64,000 bases of DNA, taken from assembly GCA_964393405.1 (NCBI GenBank), contig CAYMTR010000005.1, forward strand, positions 1 to 64,000, written 5' to 3'. The notes beneath the pieces are model-generated. The model was not told where the DNA came from and ran no database searches. It worked only from the letters and a program-made list of their open reading frames with translations. Made by a program: the position numbers and the translations under genes. Below, in pieces: positions 9,550 to 18,002 of the stretch; the first letter of the stretch is position 1; every line of letters starts with the position of its first letter. The DNA comes from CAYMTR01 sp964393405 (GTDB lineage: Bacteria; Bacteroidota; Bacteroidia; Bacteroidales; Prolixibacteraceae).

Positions 9550-10692
9550 TTAAGATAATTTCTCTTTGAAATCGTCATATCCAAACTCCCTAATTTGTCT
9601 GAAGCCGGTATCGTCATTCCAACTGCCAATTGAAGGGTGGTTTACTCCATTGAAGAATGTAGTTTTCACCATTGTATAATGGATCATATCCTCAAATATT
9701 ATCTTGTCCCCCACTTTTAAATCACTATCAAATGACCAGTCGCCTACAAAATCTCCCGACAGGCAAGAGTTACCTCCCATTCTGTATGTAGGCTTCTCTA
9801 TATGAGGATCAAAATAACTCCCAATTATTTTTGGTTTATATGGCATCTCCAGACAATCAGGCATGTGGGCTGCAAATGAAACATCGAGAATGGCTGTTTT
9901 TATTCCCTTATTTTCAACAATATCAACTATTGAGGAAACAAGGTAGCCGGTCTCCCATGCAAATGCACTCCCGGGCTCAAGAATAACATCAAGCCCTGTC
10001 CTGCTCTTGAAGTTTTTAAGTATTTCGATAAGATGCTCTACGTTATAATCTTTGTGGGTCATAAGATGGCCTCCACCCATATTAACCCACTTTATCTGTG
10101 AAAAATATTTACTGAATTTATCTTCAAACGCTTGTAATGTCTTTTCCAGATCATACGATTTTGATTCACAAAGAGTATGAAAATGAAGTCCTTCAATCCC
10201 TTCCGGCAATATATCGGGCAATTGTGCAGCTATTATACCAAGTCTGGAACCCGGAGCACATGGATTGTACAGATCTGTTTGTACCTCAGAATATTCAGGG
10301 TTGACTCTTATCCCTAAGGATACTTTCTTTCCTGAGTTTTTTAAGATAGGATAAAAATGTTCAAATTGAGATAATGAATTAAAGGTTATATGACTTGAAC
10401 ATTCAAGTATTCCCGGAAAATCTTTGTCTGTATAAACAGGCGCGTAAGTGTGTGCAGGTGTTCCAAATTCTTCTTTAGCCAACCTAGCTTCATTTAATGA
10501 ACTTGCAGTTGTAGAATTTATGTACTTCCTGATTATTGGAAACATACTCCACATCGCAAATCCCTTGAAGGCTAAAATTATTTCAGCACCCGACCTGTTT
10601 TTAACCGAAGATATCAACTCAAGGTTCTTTATAAGCAATTGTTCATCAAGAACAAAACATGGTGATGGTATCTTCGAAAAATCAATTGGCAT
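9550..10692 (-). CDS. nspC: Carboxynorspermidine/carboxyspermidine decarboxylase
   Basis: PLP enzyme (alanine-racemase-like fold, group IV decarboxylase) that decarboxylates carboxyspermidine or carboxynorspermidine to the polyamine in the cytoplasm. It is 380 aa, the family's usual length. The start reads IPSPCFVLDEQLL and the PLP lysine is in ILAFKGFAMW (Lys43). Later come the barrel motif WVNMGGGHLMT, EPGSAFAW, and the C-terminal CLSGDFVGDW segment that supplies active-site residues from the partner subunit. It overlaps the end of dapA by 11 bp, so the two are translationally linked. The dehydrogenase that makes its substrate is not in this window. Diaminopimelate decarboxylase (lysA) is a paralogue but fits less well. 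Confidence 0.92.
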   Translation of the reverse strand: MPIDFSKIPSPCFVLDEQLLIKNLELISSVKNRSGAEIILAFKGFAMWSMFPIIRKYINSTTASSLNEARLAKEEFGTPAHTYAPVYTDKDFPGILECSSHITFNSLSQFEHFYPILKNSGKKVSLGIRVNPEYSEVQTDLYNPCAPGSRLGIIAAQLPDILPEGIEGLHFHTLCESKSYDLEKTLQAFEDKFSKYFSQIKWVNMGGGHLMTHKDYNVEHLIEILKNFKSRTGLDVILEPGSAFAWETGYLVSSIVDIVENKGIKTAILDVSFAAHMPDCLEMPYKPKIIGSYFDPHIEKPTYRMGGNSCLSGDFVGDWSFDSDLKVGDKIIFEDMIHYTMVKTTFFNGVNHPSIGSWNDDTGFRQIREFGYDDFKEKLS

Positions 10693-11572
10693 TGCTGATT
10701 TTTTTCAATTCTTCTGCAATCTTTTGAGATGTAGTTTCGCTAACAGGACACATTGGCAACCTTAGGGAATTGTCAATCATCCCCATTTGAGATAACAAAG
10801 ATTTTACTCCACAAGGATTGCCTTCTAAAAACAGCAATCTGATCATCTCGGCATATTTTTGCTGAAGATCTTTGGCCTCAGGTTTTTTTGCAAGACTTTT
10901 CCTGGCAAGTTCAATTGTCTGCACCGGCAAAGCATTAGCCATCACAGATATAACCCCGTCACCACCATTATAACAAACATCAAAAATCATGGAATCGTCT
11001 CCCGTAACAACCCCAAAGCCCTTAGGCGCTGCTTTTATAATTGAATTAATTTGATCAATATTTCCCGATGCTTCTTTAATGCCCATAAACTTATCTGAGC
11101 TGTTAGCCAATCTTAAAGTTGTTTCTGCGGTCATATTTATACCACAGCGAGAGGGAACATTATAAAGAAAGATAGGTACAGGACAAACTTCGGCGATTGC
11201 CATGAAATGCCTGAAAACCCCTTCTTGTGTTGGTTTATTATAATATGGCACTACAGACAAAATTGCATCAATACCTTTGAAGTCGGCCGATTTAATATGC
11301 CTGATAACCTCAGCTGTATCATTTCCGCCAAAACCAACCATTAATGGGAGCCTGCCTTTGTTTATACTTTTTATGTGCTGATAAACCAAATGTCTTTCAT
11401 CATGCGACATTGTAACTGTTTCAGCTGTTGTTCCCAGCGCAACAATGAAATCAATTCCTGAATCGATCTGGAAATTTAATATCCGGTTTAGTGCATCAAA
11501 ATCTATTGATAGATCATCACTCTTAAATGGTGTTATCACTGCAGGTCCGGTTCCTTTGAAAATATTATCCAT
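10682..11572 (-). CDS. dapA: 4-hydroxy-tetrahydrodipicolinate synthase
   Basis: Condenses pyruvate with aspartate semialdehyde, the first committed step of lysine/diaminopimelate synthesis. It is 296 aa, close to the standard 292. The TIM barrel shows GTTAETVTMS near the N-terminus, the tyrosine motif FLYNVPSRCGINM, and the Schiff-base lysine in GIKEASGNIDQI. The order is DUF6913 gene, then dapA, then nspC on the minus strand, with a 7-bp gap upstream and an 11-bp overlap downstream, so this is one transcription unit. Another member of the NAL/DHDPS family is possible in principle, but the motifs fit DapA. Confidence 0.95.
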   Translation of the reverse strand: MDNIFKGTGPAVITPFKSDDLSIDFDALNRILNFQIDSGIDFIVALGTTAETVTMSHDERHLVYQHIKSINKGRLPLMVGFGGNDTAEVIRHIKSADFKGIDAILSVVPYYNKPTQEGVFRHFMAIAEVCPVPIFLYNVPSRCGINMTAETTLRLANSSDKFMGIKEASGNIDQINSIIKAAPKGFGVVTGDDSMIFDVCYNGGDGVISVMANALPVQTIELARKSLAKKPEAKDLQQKYAEMIRLLFLEGNPCGVKSLLSQMGMIDNSLRLPMCPVSETTSQKIAEELKKISNAN

Positions 11573-11579
11573 AATAGGT

Positions 11580-12068
11580 TTAGAAATTCTTTAATGTTCG
11601 AATTAGTTCTTTAATTAGCAAATATCTTTTATCTTCCTGAATTTCAATTATAAGATCACTTATGTTTCTGTTTGACTTATAACTAACTTTAAATCCCGCT
11701 TTTGAAAGAGCATAAACATACGATAAAACTTCGTTTTCCTCACTCGCAAAATTTATGAGAATATCAAAATCATGATTCACAAAATCGTGTAATATCTCTT
11801 TTTTAGGCAAACCCCTAAAATCAAGATCCGATTTAAAAATTATGTTCCTGTTTTGTTCATCATTTCTCTTTTCACCTTTATATTGCAAATAAGATATTTT
11901 AGTATTTCCGTTAAAATGCTTGAAATCATCAGTATTTACTTTATACCCTTCATCACAAATTACACCTATTGAATGAATTTTCTCAAGCTTTGGAAATAAA
12001 ACTCTTCTGCGATTGCTCTTAATCGCATCATTCATTGCCCTATTTCTTAAAATACTTTTTAAACCCAT
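11580..12068 (-). CDS. DUF6913 family protein of unknown function
   Basis: A soluble 162-aa protein with no signal peptide or membrane helix. It reads as the Bacteroidota DUF6913 family: basic N-terminus (MGLKSILRNRAMNDAIKSNR), a central Rossmann-like beta-alpha pattern (IHSIGVICDEGY), LDFRGLPKKEI and FDILINFASEENEVLSYVYA. The conserved aspartate/glutamate-rich middle could bind a ligand, but no catalytic motif is recognised. It is the first gene of the unit with dapA and nspC. The 7-bp gap to dapA suggests coupled expression. Function unknown. Confidence 0.75.
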   Translation of the reverse strand: MGLKSILRNRAMNDAIKSNRRRVLFPKLEKIHSIGVICDEGYKVNTDDFKHFNGNTKISYLQYKGEKRNDEQNRNIIFKSDLDFRGLPKKEILHDFVNHDFDILINFASEENEVLSYVYALSKAGFKVSYKSNRNISDLIIEIQEDKRYLLIKELIRTLKNF

Positions 12069-12143
12069 TGCATATAAGCATATTAACGTTTATCGTCTTT
12101 ACTATCTGACCTTATAAAAATACAAAATGATATAATATAAAAA

Positions 12144-12173
12144 TAAAAAAAGGATGCCCCTATTTGGACACCC
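12144..12173 (-). terminator. Intrinsic terminator of the ferredoxin gene
   Basis: On the minus strand GGGTGTCC (12173-12166) pairs with GGGCATCC (12159-12152). The 8-bp stem includes two G-U pairs and has a 6-nt loop. A run of seven T follows. It lies 47 bp past the ferredoxin stop codon. Confidence 0.75.
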
Positions 12174-12219
12174 TTGCACAGGACATAATCCAGGGTTAGT
12201 GAATTATACTGTACAAAAG

Positions 12220-12387
12220 CTATTTAGGTGAAATAGCCTCTACCGGACATACTTCTGCACATGACCCACAGTCAGTACAAATATCAGGATCGATTTTATA
12301 GATGTCACCTTCTGAAATTGCCTCTACAGGGCATTCGTCAATACATGTACCACATGCTATGCATTCGTCAGAAATTTGATAAGCCAT
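12220..12387 (-). CDS. Small 2[4Fe-4S] ferredoxin (55 aa)
   Basis: Low-potential electron carrier of the clostridial type. The ORF is short: ATG at 12387, stop TAG at 12222-12220. It holds two complete cluster motifs, CIACGTCIDEC followed by PVEAIS and CTDCGSCAEVC followed by PVEAIS. Each has the CxxCxxCxxxC-P spacing. It has its own promoter and terminator, so it is monocistronic. It probably serves pyruvate:ferredoxin oxidoreductase or similar anaerobic enzymes elsewhere in the genome. Cluster-motif evidence makes the call firm; the partner is inferred. Confidence 0.95.
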   Translation of the reverse strand: MAYQISDECIACGTCIDECPVEAISEGDIYKIDPDICTDCGSCAEVCPVEAISPK

Positions 12388-12425
12388 AACTATAATTTTT
12401 AGTTGTTATTCATTATTTGTGAAAA

Positions 12426-12454
12426 CAAAAGTAAAAAGATATTTCAAAATACAA
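12426..12454 (-). promoter_or_regulatory. Predicted ferredoxin promoter
   Basis: On the minus strand TTG (12454-12452), an 18-bp spacer, then TACTTTTG (12433-12426). This fits the Bacteroidota -33/-7 consensus and places the start of transcription about 30 nt before the ferredoxin ATG. Confidence 0.55.
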
Positions 12455-12602
12455 TGATTACTTTTATCAGATTATTGGTTTTTTATTCTTAGTTAACCTT
12501 TACTTTTCATACTAAATGCTTCAATATTAGATGAAGATTAAATTTTCTATTCTTCCTCCAAATAAAAAATCAAAATTAATTCTGCAATTAAAAAAATATA
12601 CT

Positions 12603-12610
12603 TAGTTTTG
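12603..12610 (+). promoter_or_regulatory. Possible -7 element for the ZIP transporter gene
   Basis: TAGTTTTG matches the TAnnTTTG -7 pattern 24 bp before the ATG at 12635. The -33 position, 18 bp upstream, reads CTG rather than TTG, so support is partial. Confidence 0.35.
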
Positions 12611-12634
12611 AATCATTCTAAATAACACCTTATT

Positions 12635-13456
12635 ATGACAGACAACTTTTTGATAGCCTTTATTTTAACAATAATCGCCGGTTTATCCACAGGCATTGGT
12701 AGCACCTTGGCTTTTATCACAAAAAAAACAAATACAAAAGTCCTGTCCTATTCTTTAGGATTATCTGCCGGAGTAATGATCTATGTTGCTTTTGTTGAAA
12801 TTTTCCCTTCGGCAATTGCTCATTTCAGTGAAGACATTACTGAAAAGGCTGCAACCCTATATACCATTATCTCGTTCTTCGGAGGTATGTTTTTAATTGC
12901 TCTGATAGACAAATTCATTCCTGCATTTGAAAATCCTCATGAGGTAAGGAAAATTGAAGACATGTCAGATTCAGGCAAGAAAATGAATTTTAAGAAATTG
13001 TACAAGATGGGCATTATGACAGCAATAGCCCTTGCAATTCATAATTTTCCGGAAGGAATTGCAACTTTCATGACAGCCATAAACGACCCAAAAGTAGGAG
13101 TAGCAATTGCGTTTGCTATAGCAATCCATAACATTCCCGAAGGCATAGCTGTTTCAGTTCCAATATATTATGCAACAGGAAGCAAAAGAAAAGCATTCTT
13201 CTTTTCATTCTTGTCGGGTCTTTCTGAGCCCCTTGGTGCAATATTAGCCTGGCTAATAATAATGCCAATCTTTAAAGCTCATGGTTCAGGAATTATTTTA
13301 GGAGTTGTACTTGCAGCCGTGTCTGGAATTATGGTTTTCATTTCTCTTGATGAATTGCTTCCGACAGCTGAAGAATATGGAGAACACCACATCTCGATTT
13401 ACGGAGTTGTAACCGGAATGGCAATTATGGCTTTTAGCCTTTTGATTCTTGGATAG
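12635..13456 (+). CDS. zupT: ZIP family divalent metal transporter (ZupT type)
   Basis: Inner-membrane uptake of Zn(II) and probably Fe(II) or Mn(II). It is 273 aa with eight hydrophobic segments. The two ZIP metal-site motifs are complete: HNFPEGIATF (His136, Glu140) and HNIPEGIAVSVP (His165, Glu169). They are followed by LSEPLGA at 196-202. The N-terminal segment GLSTGIGSTLAFI is typical of ZupT. The acidic loop at about 95-115 (PHEVRKIEDM) lacks the long His-rich stretch of eukaryotic ZIPs. Single gene; the next gene, nth, converges on it. Confidence 0.93.
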   Translation: MTDNFLIAFILTIIAGLSTGIGSTLAFITKKTNTKVLSYSLGLSAGVMIYVAFVEIFPSAIAHFSEDITEKAATLYTIISFFGGMFLIALIDKFIPAFENPHEVRKIEDMSDSGKKMNFKKLYKMGIMTAIALAIHNFPEGIATFMTAINDPKVGVAIAFAIAIHNIPEGIAVSVPIYYATGSKRKAFFFSFLSGLSEPLGAILAWLIIMPIFKAHGSGIILGVVLAAVSGIMVFISLDELLPTAEEYGEHHISIYGVVTGMAIMAFSLLILG

Positions 13457-13545
13457 AATTTTTGTAGGTACTTTTATTAGTGCAACTTTTAAAAACTGTG
13501 TACTAATTTTAGTATATGACAACCGAGAAAAGGATACAGCACAAA

Positions 13546-13627
13546 GAGCTACCAAATTAATACCACATTCGTACCACATTCGTCCTTTCTCCCTTAATAA
13601 AGGAAGAAAAGACGAATTTGGTAGCTC
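13546..13627 (+). repeat. 82-bp imperfect hairpin (MITE/REP-like) with 11-bp tandem repeats in one arm
   Basis: GAGCTACCAAATT at 13546-13558 is the exact reverse complement of AATTTGGTAGCTC at 13615-13627. Inside, ATTCGTCCTTTCT... pairs with ...AAGAAAAGACGAAT around a short AATA-rich tip. The left arm is interrupted by tandem 11-bp units: TACCAAATTAA, then TACCACATTCG twice (13550-13582). The element lies between the convergent genes zupT and nth. It has no T-run, so it is not a standard terminator. Confidence 0.7.
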
Positions 13628-13635
13628 CGCAAAAC

Positions 13636-14283
13636 TTATGATGGCCTTTGTTTAAATCTGCAAATATCAGCCAACCCACAATTATCACATTCCGGTTTTC
13701 TTGCTTTGCAGACATACCTGCCATGAAGTATGAGCCAATGGTGGGCAATAGGTAATAATTCTCCCGGAATATATTTAACAAGCTGTTCCTCTGTTTGCAA
13801 AGGATTCTTAGAATTGTCTGTTAACCCAATTCTTTCTGCTACTCTAAAAACATGTGTATCAACGGGCATAGCCGGCTTATTGAATACAACAGCAGCAATA
13901 ACATTGGCAGTTTTTCTACCTACTCCGGGAAGCTTTTGCAATTCTTCAACATCATCAGGAACAAGGTTATTGAATTTCTCAATAAGGGTTTTCGACATTC
14001 CAACCAGATGCTTAGCCTTGTTGTTGGGGAAAGAGCAGCTTTTAATATATTCAAATACAGCGTCTTCACCTGCTGCAGCCATTTCTTTTGCAGTTGGGAA
14101 TTTTTTAAATAACTCTGGAGTGATTATGTTTACACGCTTATCAGTGCATTGGGCTGAAAGTATGACAGCAACAAGGAGTTCCCAAGGAGTTCGGTAATTA
14201 AGTTCTGTTTCAGCAACGGGCACATTCTCCTTAAACCAAAAAATAACTTTATCAAAAAGCTCCTTTTTCTCCATTGCTTTCAA
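13636..14283 (-). CDS. nth: Endonuclease III (DNA glycosylase/AP lyase)
   Basis: Base-excision repair enzyme removing oxidised pyrimidines and nicking AP sites. It is 215 aa. The helix-hairpin-helix LPGVGRKTANVI contains catalytic Lys124, and Asp142 lies in VDTHVFR. The C-terminal [4Fe-4S] loop is CKARKPECDNCGLADIC (Cys192, 199, 202, 208; C-x6-C-x2-C-x5-C). The ATG at 14283 lies 32 bp inside tilS; an alternative ATG at 14274 (MEKKELF) shortens the overlap. It is the last gene of the folP-cdaA-tilS-nth unit, with the hairpin element just beyond its stop codon. Confidence 0.95.
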   Translation of the reverse strand: MKAMEKKELFDKVIFWFKENVPVAETELNYRTPWELLVAVILSAQCTDKRVNIITPELFKKFPTAKEMAAAGEDAVFEYIKSCSFPNNKAKHLVGMSKTLIEKFNNLVPDDVEELQKLPGVGRKTANVIAAVVFNKPAMPVDTHVFRVAERIGLTDNSKNPLQTEEQLVKYIPGELLPIAHHWLILHGRYVCKARKPECDNCGLADICRFKQRPS

Positions 14284-15595
14284 TAACTTCTATTTTTAGT
14301 ATTTTCTTTGTGTCCTCAGTAACCCTATACCTGTCGTCGGTCCTCTTGCCCACTACCCACATAATTTTAGTTCCTGAAAGCATAACCCAGGCATTTTCTT
14401 TTTCGGGTATCGACATCTTTTCATCAATAAAGAAATCACTAAGTTTTTTATACCCATTCATACCAAAGGGTCTGAAGAAATCCCCTTGTTTCCACTTTCT
14501 CAATACAATAGGAAATTCAATCTCCATAAAATCAAACGCAACTGTTCTAAGAGAACGAGGAATTTTGTAGCCCTCAGAATATTCTTCAACGCTTATTTTG
14601 AGCTCGATAGGATCAAAAATTCTTTCTTGTCCTTCTTCAATATAAAAAAACTTCGGAATTTCTTTCTCAATAGGGGTTATTATGTACTTCACTCTGTCGA
14701 CAACAAGGCGGTGAGAATGGGAAAAAAACTGAGAGCCGGAAATTCGTGCTTGTAAGATATCATCTATTATTTCTGAATTAAAATTGAAAGGTCTCAATAT
14801 TTCATACAGATATAGTGATTTCGGAGATAATGCTCCAAGCTTTTCAATATCAATAGATATTCCCGCCTCATCGTAGCTTATCAGGAACTCTCTGACTTCT
14901 TCAATTTTAGTAAGAAATACCTCCTCAGTTTGATTAAGATTTCTTATTGTATTTTTCAAACTAGTTCTGAAAGAAGGATTTAGTTCTTCCATCAAAGGAA
15001 GAATCTGATGGCGGACTTTATTACGCTTGAAGATAACATCATCGTTGGAAGAGTCGAACCTGAAATCCAGATTGTTATCAACAGCATATTTTTCAATTTC
15101 AAGACGGGAAGCAAACAGCAAGGGTCTTAATATTTTGCCTGTTTTGGCCTTAATTCCCGATAGACCTCTAATACCGGTGCCCCGGCTAAGATTTAGGAAG
15201 AAAGTTTCAAGCACATCGTCAAGCTGATGGCCAACAACAATATAATCAAACCCATTTTCAGAGCGTATCTTCTCAAACCAATCGTATCTCAGTTTGCGGG
15301 CAGCCATTTCAATAGAGATACCCATTTCTTCTGCAAAATCATTTGTTTCAAATGAAGTAAGGTAAAATTTTACACCAAGATCTTCAGCGAATCTTTCAAC
15401 AAAAGATTCATCACCATCCGACTCATCACCACGAAGATTAAAATTGCAGTGAGCTAATGCGAAATCATTTCCATAGCGGCTGATCAGATGCGAAAGGACA
15501 ACAGAGTCGACTCCTCCGCTAACACCGAGTAAAAGCTTGTCTTTCTTATCAAACAGGCATTCATTTTCAATATTTTGGACAAACCTGTAGTACAA
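14252..15595 (-). CDS. tilS: tRNA(Ile)-lysidine synthase
   Basis: Converts the anticodon cytidine-34 of tRNA-Ile(CAU) to lysidine using ATP and lysine; essential for AUA decoding. It is 447 aa. The PP-loop ATP site is LLGVSGGVDSVVLSH near residue 25, with the downstream motif HCNFNLRGDESD and HQLDDVLETFFLNLSRGTG. The C-terminal TilS domain is present (RKWKQGDFFRPFGM). The start appears to be TTG at 15595, 5 bp after the cdaA stop; no in-frame ATG precedes the PP-loop at a suitable distance. Translation is probably coupled to cdaA. Confidence 0.95.
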   Translation of the reverse strand: MYYRFVQNIENECLFDKKDKLLLGVSGGVDSVVLSHLISRYGNDFALAHCNFNLRGDESDGDESFVERFAEDLGVKFYLTSFETNDFAEEMGISIEMAARKLRYDWFEKIRSENGFDYIVVGHQLDDVLETFFLNLSRGTGIRGLSGIKAKTGKILRPLLFASRLEIEKYAVDNNLDFRFDSSNDDVIFKRNKVRHQILPLMEELNPSFRTSLKNTIRNLNQTEEVFLTKIEEVREFLISYDEAGISIDIEKLGALSPKSLYLYEILRPFNFNSEIIDDILQARISGSQFFSHSHRLVVDRVKYIITPIEKEIPKFFYIEEGQERIFDPIELKISVEEYSEGYKIPRSLRTVAFDFMEIEFPIVLRKWKQGDFFRPFGMNGYKKLSDFFIDEKMSIPEKENAWVMLSGTKIMWVVGKRTDDRYRVTEDTKKILKIEVIESNGEKGAF

Positions 15596-15600
15596 TTGAT

Positions 15601-16425
15601 CTATTTTTTTTGAGTTGCTGTAGCCTCATGATGAATATGTTGCTCCTTCTCGTTGACACTTTCAATTAAGCGGGTAAGGTCGATAGGACTAACATTTTCG
15701 GTGATGTTGCCATTATATGCATAGGCTATTCTTCCAGTCTCTTCTGAAACAATAATAACCTGAGCATCAGTAGCAGTGCTTAATCCGATAGCAGCCCTGT
15801 GCCTTAATCCAAGTTGTGGGTTATTCAGTTTTTTATTAGAAACCGGCAACACACATCTTGCGGCAATAATTTTCCCTTCACCAATGATAACAGCTCCATC
15901 GTGCAGAGGTGAATTTTTAAAAAATATATTCTGCAGGAGAGCACTTGAAATCCTTGAATCTATCTTTTCACCAGTATCGACATACTCTTTCAGCTGTGAT
16001 TTATTAGTAAGGGCAATAAGAGCACCGGTTTTATTACGCGACATAGCTTCGCAAGCCATCACTAACTCTTTTATCTGAATATTGGAAAACTCTTCAGCAT
16101 CGTTAGAAAAAAGGTTATCAAAGGAAAATTTCTTATTAAGATTATACCGGGTTCCCAGCATAAGAAACATCTTCCTGATTTCTTGCTGAAAAATAATTAC
16201 CAAAGCCAAAACGCCAACACCAACCACCTGACCTAAAATATCGCTCATCAGCTCCATTTTCAGGCCCCTCATTACCATCCAGACAAGATAGAAAATGAAC
16301 ATTCCGATGATTATATTGAAAGCAGCAGTACCTCTAATTAAAAGGTATAATTCATAAATCAGGAATGCTACAAAAAATATATCAAGTATATCAACAAACC
16401 TTAAGTGTATGAATGCCTCTAACAT
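15601..16425 (-). CDS. cdaA: Membrane diadenylate cyclase (c-di-AMP synthase)
   Basis: Makes cyclic di-AMP from two ATP; the messenger controls osmolyte and potassium balance and cell-wall homeostasis. It is 274 aa. Three membrane helices (about residues 12-30, 36-52 and 66-82) come first. The DAC (DisA_N) domain follows, with the substrate motifs HDGAVIIGEG near 175 and LGLRHRAAIGLS near 208. The catalytic DGA and RHR signatures are both intact. Its ATG overlaps the end of folP by 7 bp. No CdaR-like (YbbR) regulator gene is adjacent, unlike the Firmicutes arrangement. Such a folP-cdaA pair is familiar in Bacteroidota. Confidence 0.95.
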   Translation of the reverse strand: MLEAFIHLRFVDILDIFFVAFLIYELYLLIRGTAAFNIIIGMFIFYLVWMVMRGLKMELMSDILGQVVGVGVLALVIIFQQEIRKMFLMLGTRYNLNKKFSFDNLFSNDAEEFSNIQIKELVMACEAMSRNKTGALIALTNKSQLKEYVDTGEKIDSRISSALLQNIFFKNSPLHDGAVIIGEGKIIAARCVLPVSNKKLNNPQLGLRHRAAIGLSTATDAQVIIVSEETGRIAYAYNGNITENVSPIDLTRLIESVNEKEQHIHHEATATQKK

Positions 16426-17300
16426 TTCTGAATATTTTTAAGTTGATTAAAAATTTTAACAGCCTCAACAGCAGGTCTTACGTCGTGTACCCTAAGAATG
16501 TCTGCTCCTTTTTCAAGAGCAAGAGTATTAAGGACAGTTGTACCGTTAAGACTTTCTTCAGGATCGGTTTCAAGAAACCTGTAAATCATGCTTTTTCTTG
16601 AAATGCCAATGAGTAAAGGTAATTCAAAAAAACGAAAAGAATCAAGTTTTGAGAAAAGCTCATAATTATGGTTTAAAGTTTTGCCAAAGCCAAACCCCGG
16701 ATCAATAATAACATCAGAAACGCCCAAATCGTGAAGCTTGTATACCGCTTCGCTCAATTTTAGAATTACTTCTTTTGTAACATCGTCGTAAGAAGGGTTT
16801 TGCTGCATATTTTCAGGCCTTCCCTGCATGTGCATCAGGATGTAAGGCACTTTCAATCTGGCAATTGTACTGAACATATTTTCATCGAGCGTACCCCCCG
16901 AAATATCATTAATAATACAATCGCCAATTGAGTCATAAATCTTTTCAGCAACCTCAGCCCTGAAAGTATCGATAGAAATAATCAAAGAAGGAAAGGCTTT
17001 CCGTATTTGAGTTACAACGGGCAATAAGCGTCCTAACTCATCATCAACAGAAAGTTCAGAGGCCCCGGGGCGAGTTGAGCATGCGCCAATATCAATGATA
17101 GAAGCACCTTCATCGACCATTTGAAAAGTATGTTTCAATGCACTATCAAGGTAAAAATATCTGCCTCCGTCATAGAATGAATCCGGAGTTATATTTAGAA
17201 TTCCCATAACAAGGGGTATTGATAAATCAATCAATTCTCCGTTGTAGCGTAAAGTCTTTTTTTTGATAAAGTATTTATCTGATTCTGATTCGATTAACAT
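16419..17300 (-). CDS. folP: Dihydropteroate synthase
   Basis: Joins 6-hydroxymethyl-dihydropterin diphosphate to p-aminobenzoate in folate synthesis; the target of sulfonamides. It is 293 aa, a TIM barrel. Motifs in order: MGILNITPDSFYDGGRY, IIDIGACSTRPGA, SIDTFRAEVAEK, INDISGG, DPGFGFGKTLNHN and GISRKSMIYRF. All substrate-binding residues expected in these motifs are present. It is the first gene of the minus-strand operon with cdaA, tilS and nth. The start at 17300 gives about 25 residues before the barrel, normal for the family. Confidence 0.96.
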   Translation of the reverse strand: MLIESESDKYFIKKKTLRYNGELIDLSIPLVMGILNITPDSFYDGGRYFYLDSALKHTFQMVDEGASIIDIGACSTRPGASELSVDDELGRLLPVVTQIRKAFPSLIISIDTFRAEVAEKIYDSIGDCIINDISGGTLDENMFSTIARLKVPYILMHMQGRPENMQQNPSYDDVTKEVILKLSEAVYKLHDLGVSDVIIDPGFGFGKTLNHNYELFSKLDSFRFFELPLLIGISRKSMIYRFLETDPEESLNGTTVLNTLALEKGADILRVHDVRPAVEAVKIFNQLKNIQKC

Positions 17301-17403
17301 ACTTCTTTTTTGATTTTCCGAAAGTGTTAATACTACAAATCTACTATAAATCAGTTTTAATGTTCTGAATTTTCCTATTTTTATTGACCAAATTTACAAT
17401 TAG

Positions 17404-17949
17404 ATGAACAAGACAAGTAAACAATATGATCAGGTAATTTCCATTTGCAGGGAGATATTTGAAAAGAAGATGAGAGATTACGGCATTGCATGGCGAATAC
17501 TTCGCCCAAGTTCGATGACAGATCAGATTTACATCAAAGCGCAAAGAATCAGAAGTATCGAAGTTAAAGGTTCACAACAGGTTGACGATGACATTCGTTC
17601 AGAATTTATTGGAATCATTAATTACTGCTCGATGGCAATTATACAGCTGGAATTAGGCTCTTCAGAAGTTGAAGACTTATCACATGAAGAAACATTAGCA
17701 AGATATTTAAAGAATCTCCAGACAGCAAAAGAGCTGATGATGAGAAAGAATCATGATTATGGAGAAGCGTGGCGCAATATGAGGATCAGTTCATATACCG
17801 ATTTAATTTTGATGAAATTAAAAAGGACAAAACAGATAGAAGACAACGCAGGGAAGACAATTATTTCGGAAGGCATAGATGCCAACTATCTGGATATGAT
17901 AAACTATGCTGTATTTGCCATGATTAAACTTGAATTTGGAGAAGAATAA
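17404..17949 (+). CDS. DUF1599 protein with two tandem copies of the domain
   Basis: A soluble 181-aa protein. Two similar halves are visible. Residues about 12-85 contain MRDYGIAWRILRPSSMTDQI and end IIQLELG; residues about 105-180 contain NHDYGEAWRNMRISSYTDLI and end MIKLEFG. Each matches the DUF1599 pattern (DYGxAWRxxRxSSxTDxI), a small all-alpha fold related to MazG-like nucleotide pyrophosphohydrolases. Substrate unknown. It is transcribed divergently from folP, with 103 bp between them, and in the same direction as the DoxX-like gene 53 bp downstream, so they may share a transcript. Confidence 0.85.
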   Translation: MNKTSKQYDQVISICREIFEKKMRDYGIAWRILRPSSMTDQIYIKAQRIRSIEVKGSQQVDDDIRSEFIGIINYCSMAIIQLELGSSEVEDLSHEETLARYLKNLQTAKELMMRKNHDYGEAWRNMRISSYTDLILMKLKRTKQIEDNAGKTIISEGIDANYLDMINYAVFAMIKLEFGEE

Positions 17950-18002
17950 ATTGATATTTTTTTGATTCGAATTCGTCAGGTTATAAAACAACATTTAGAA
18001 TT

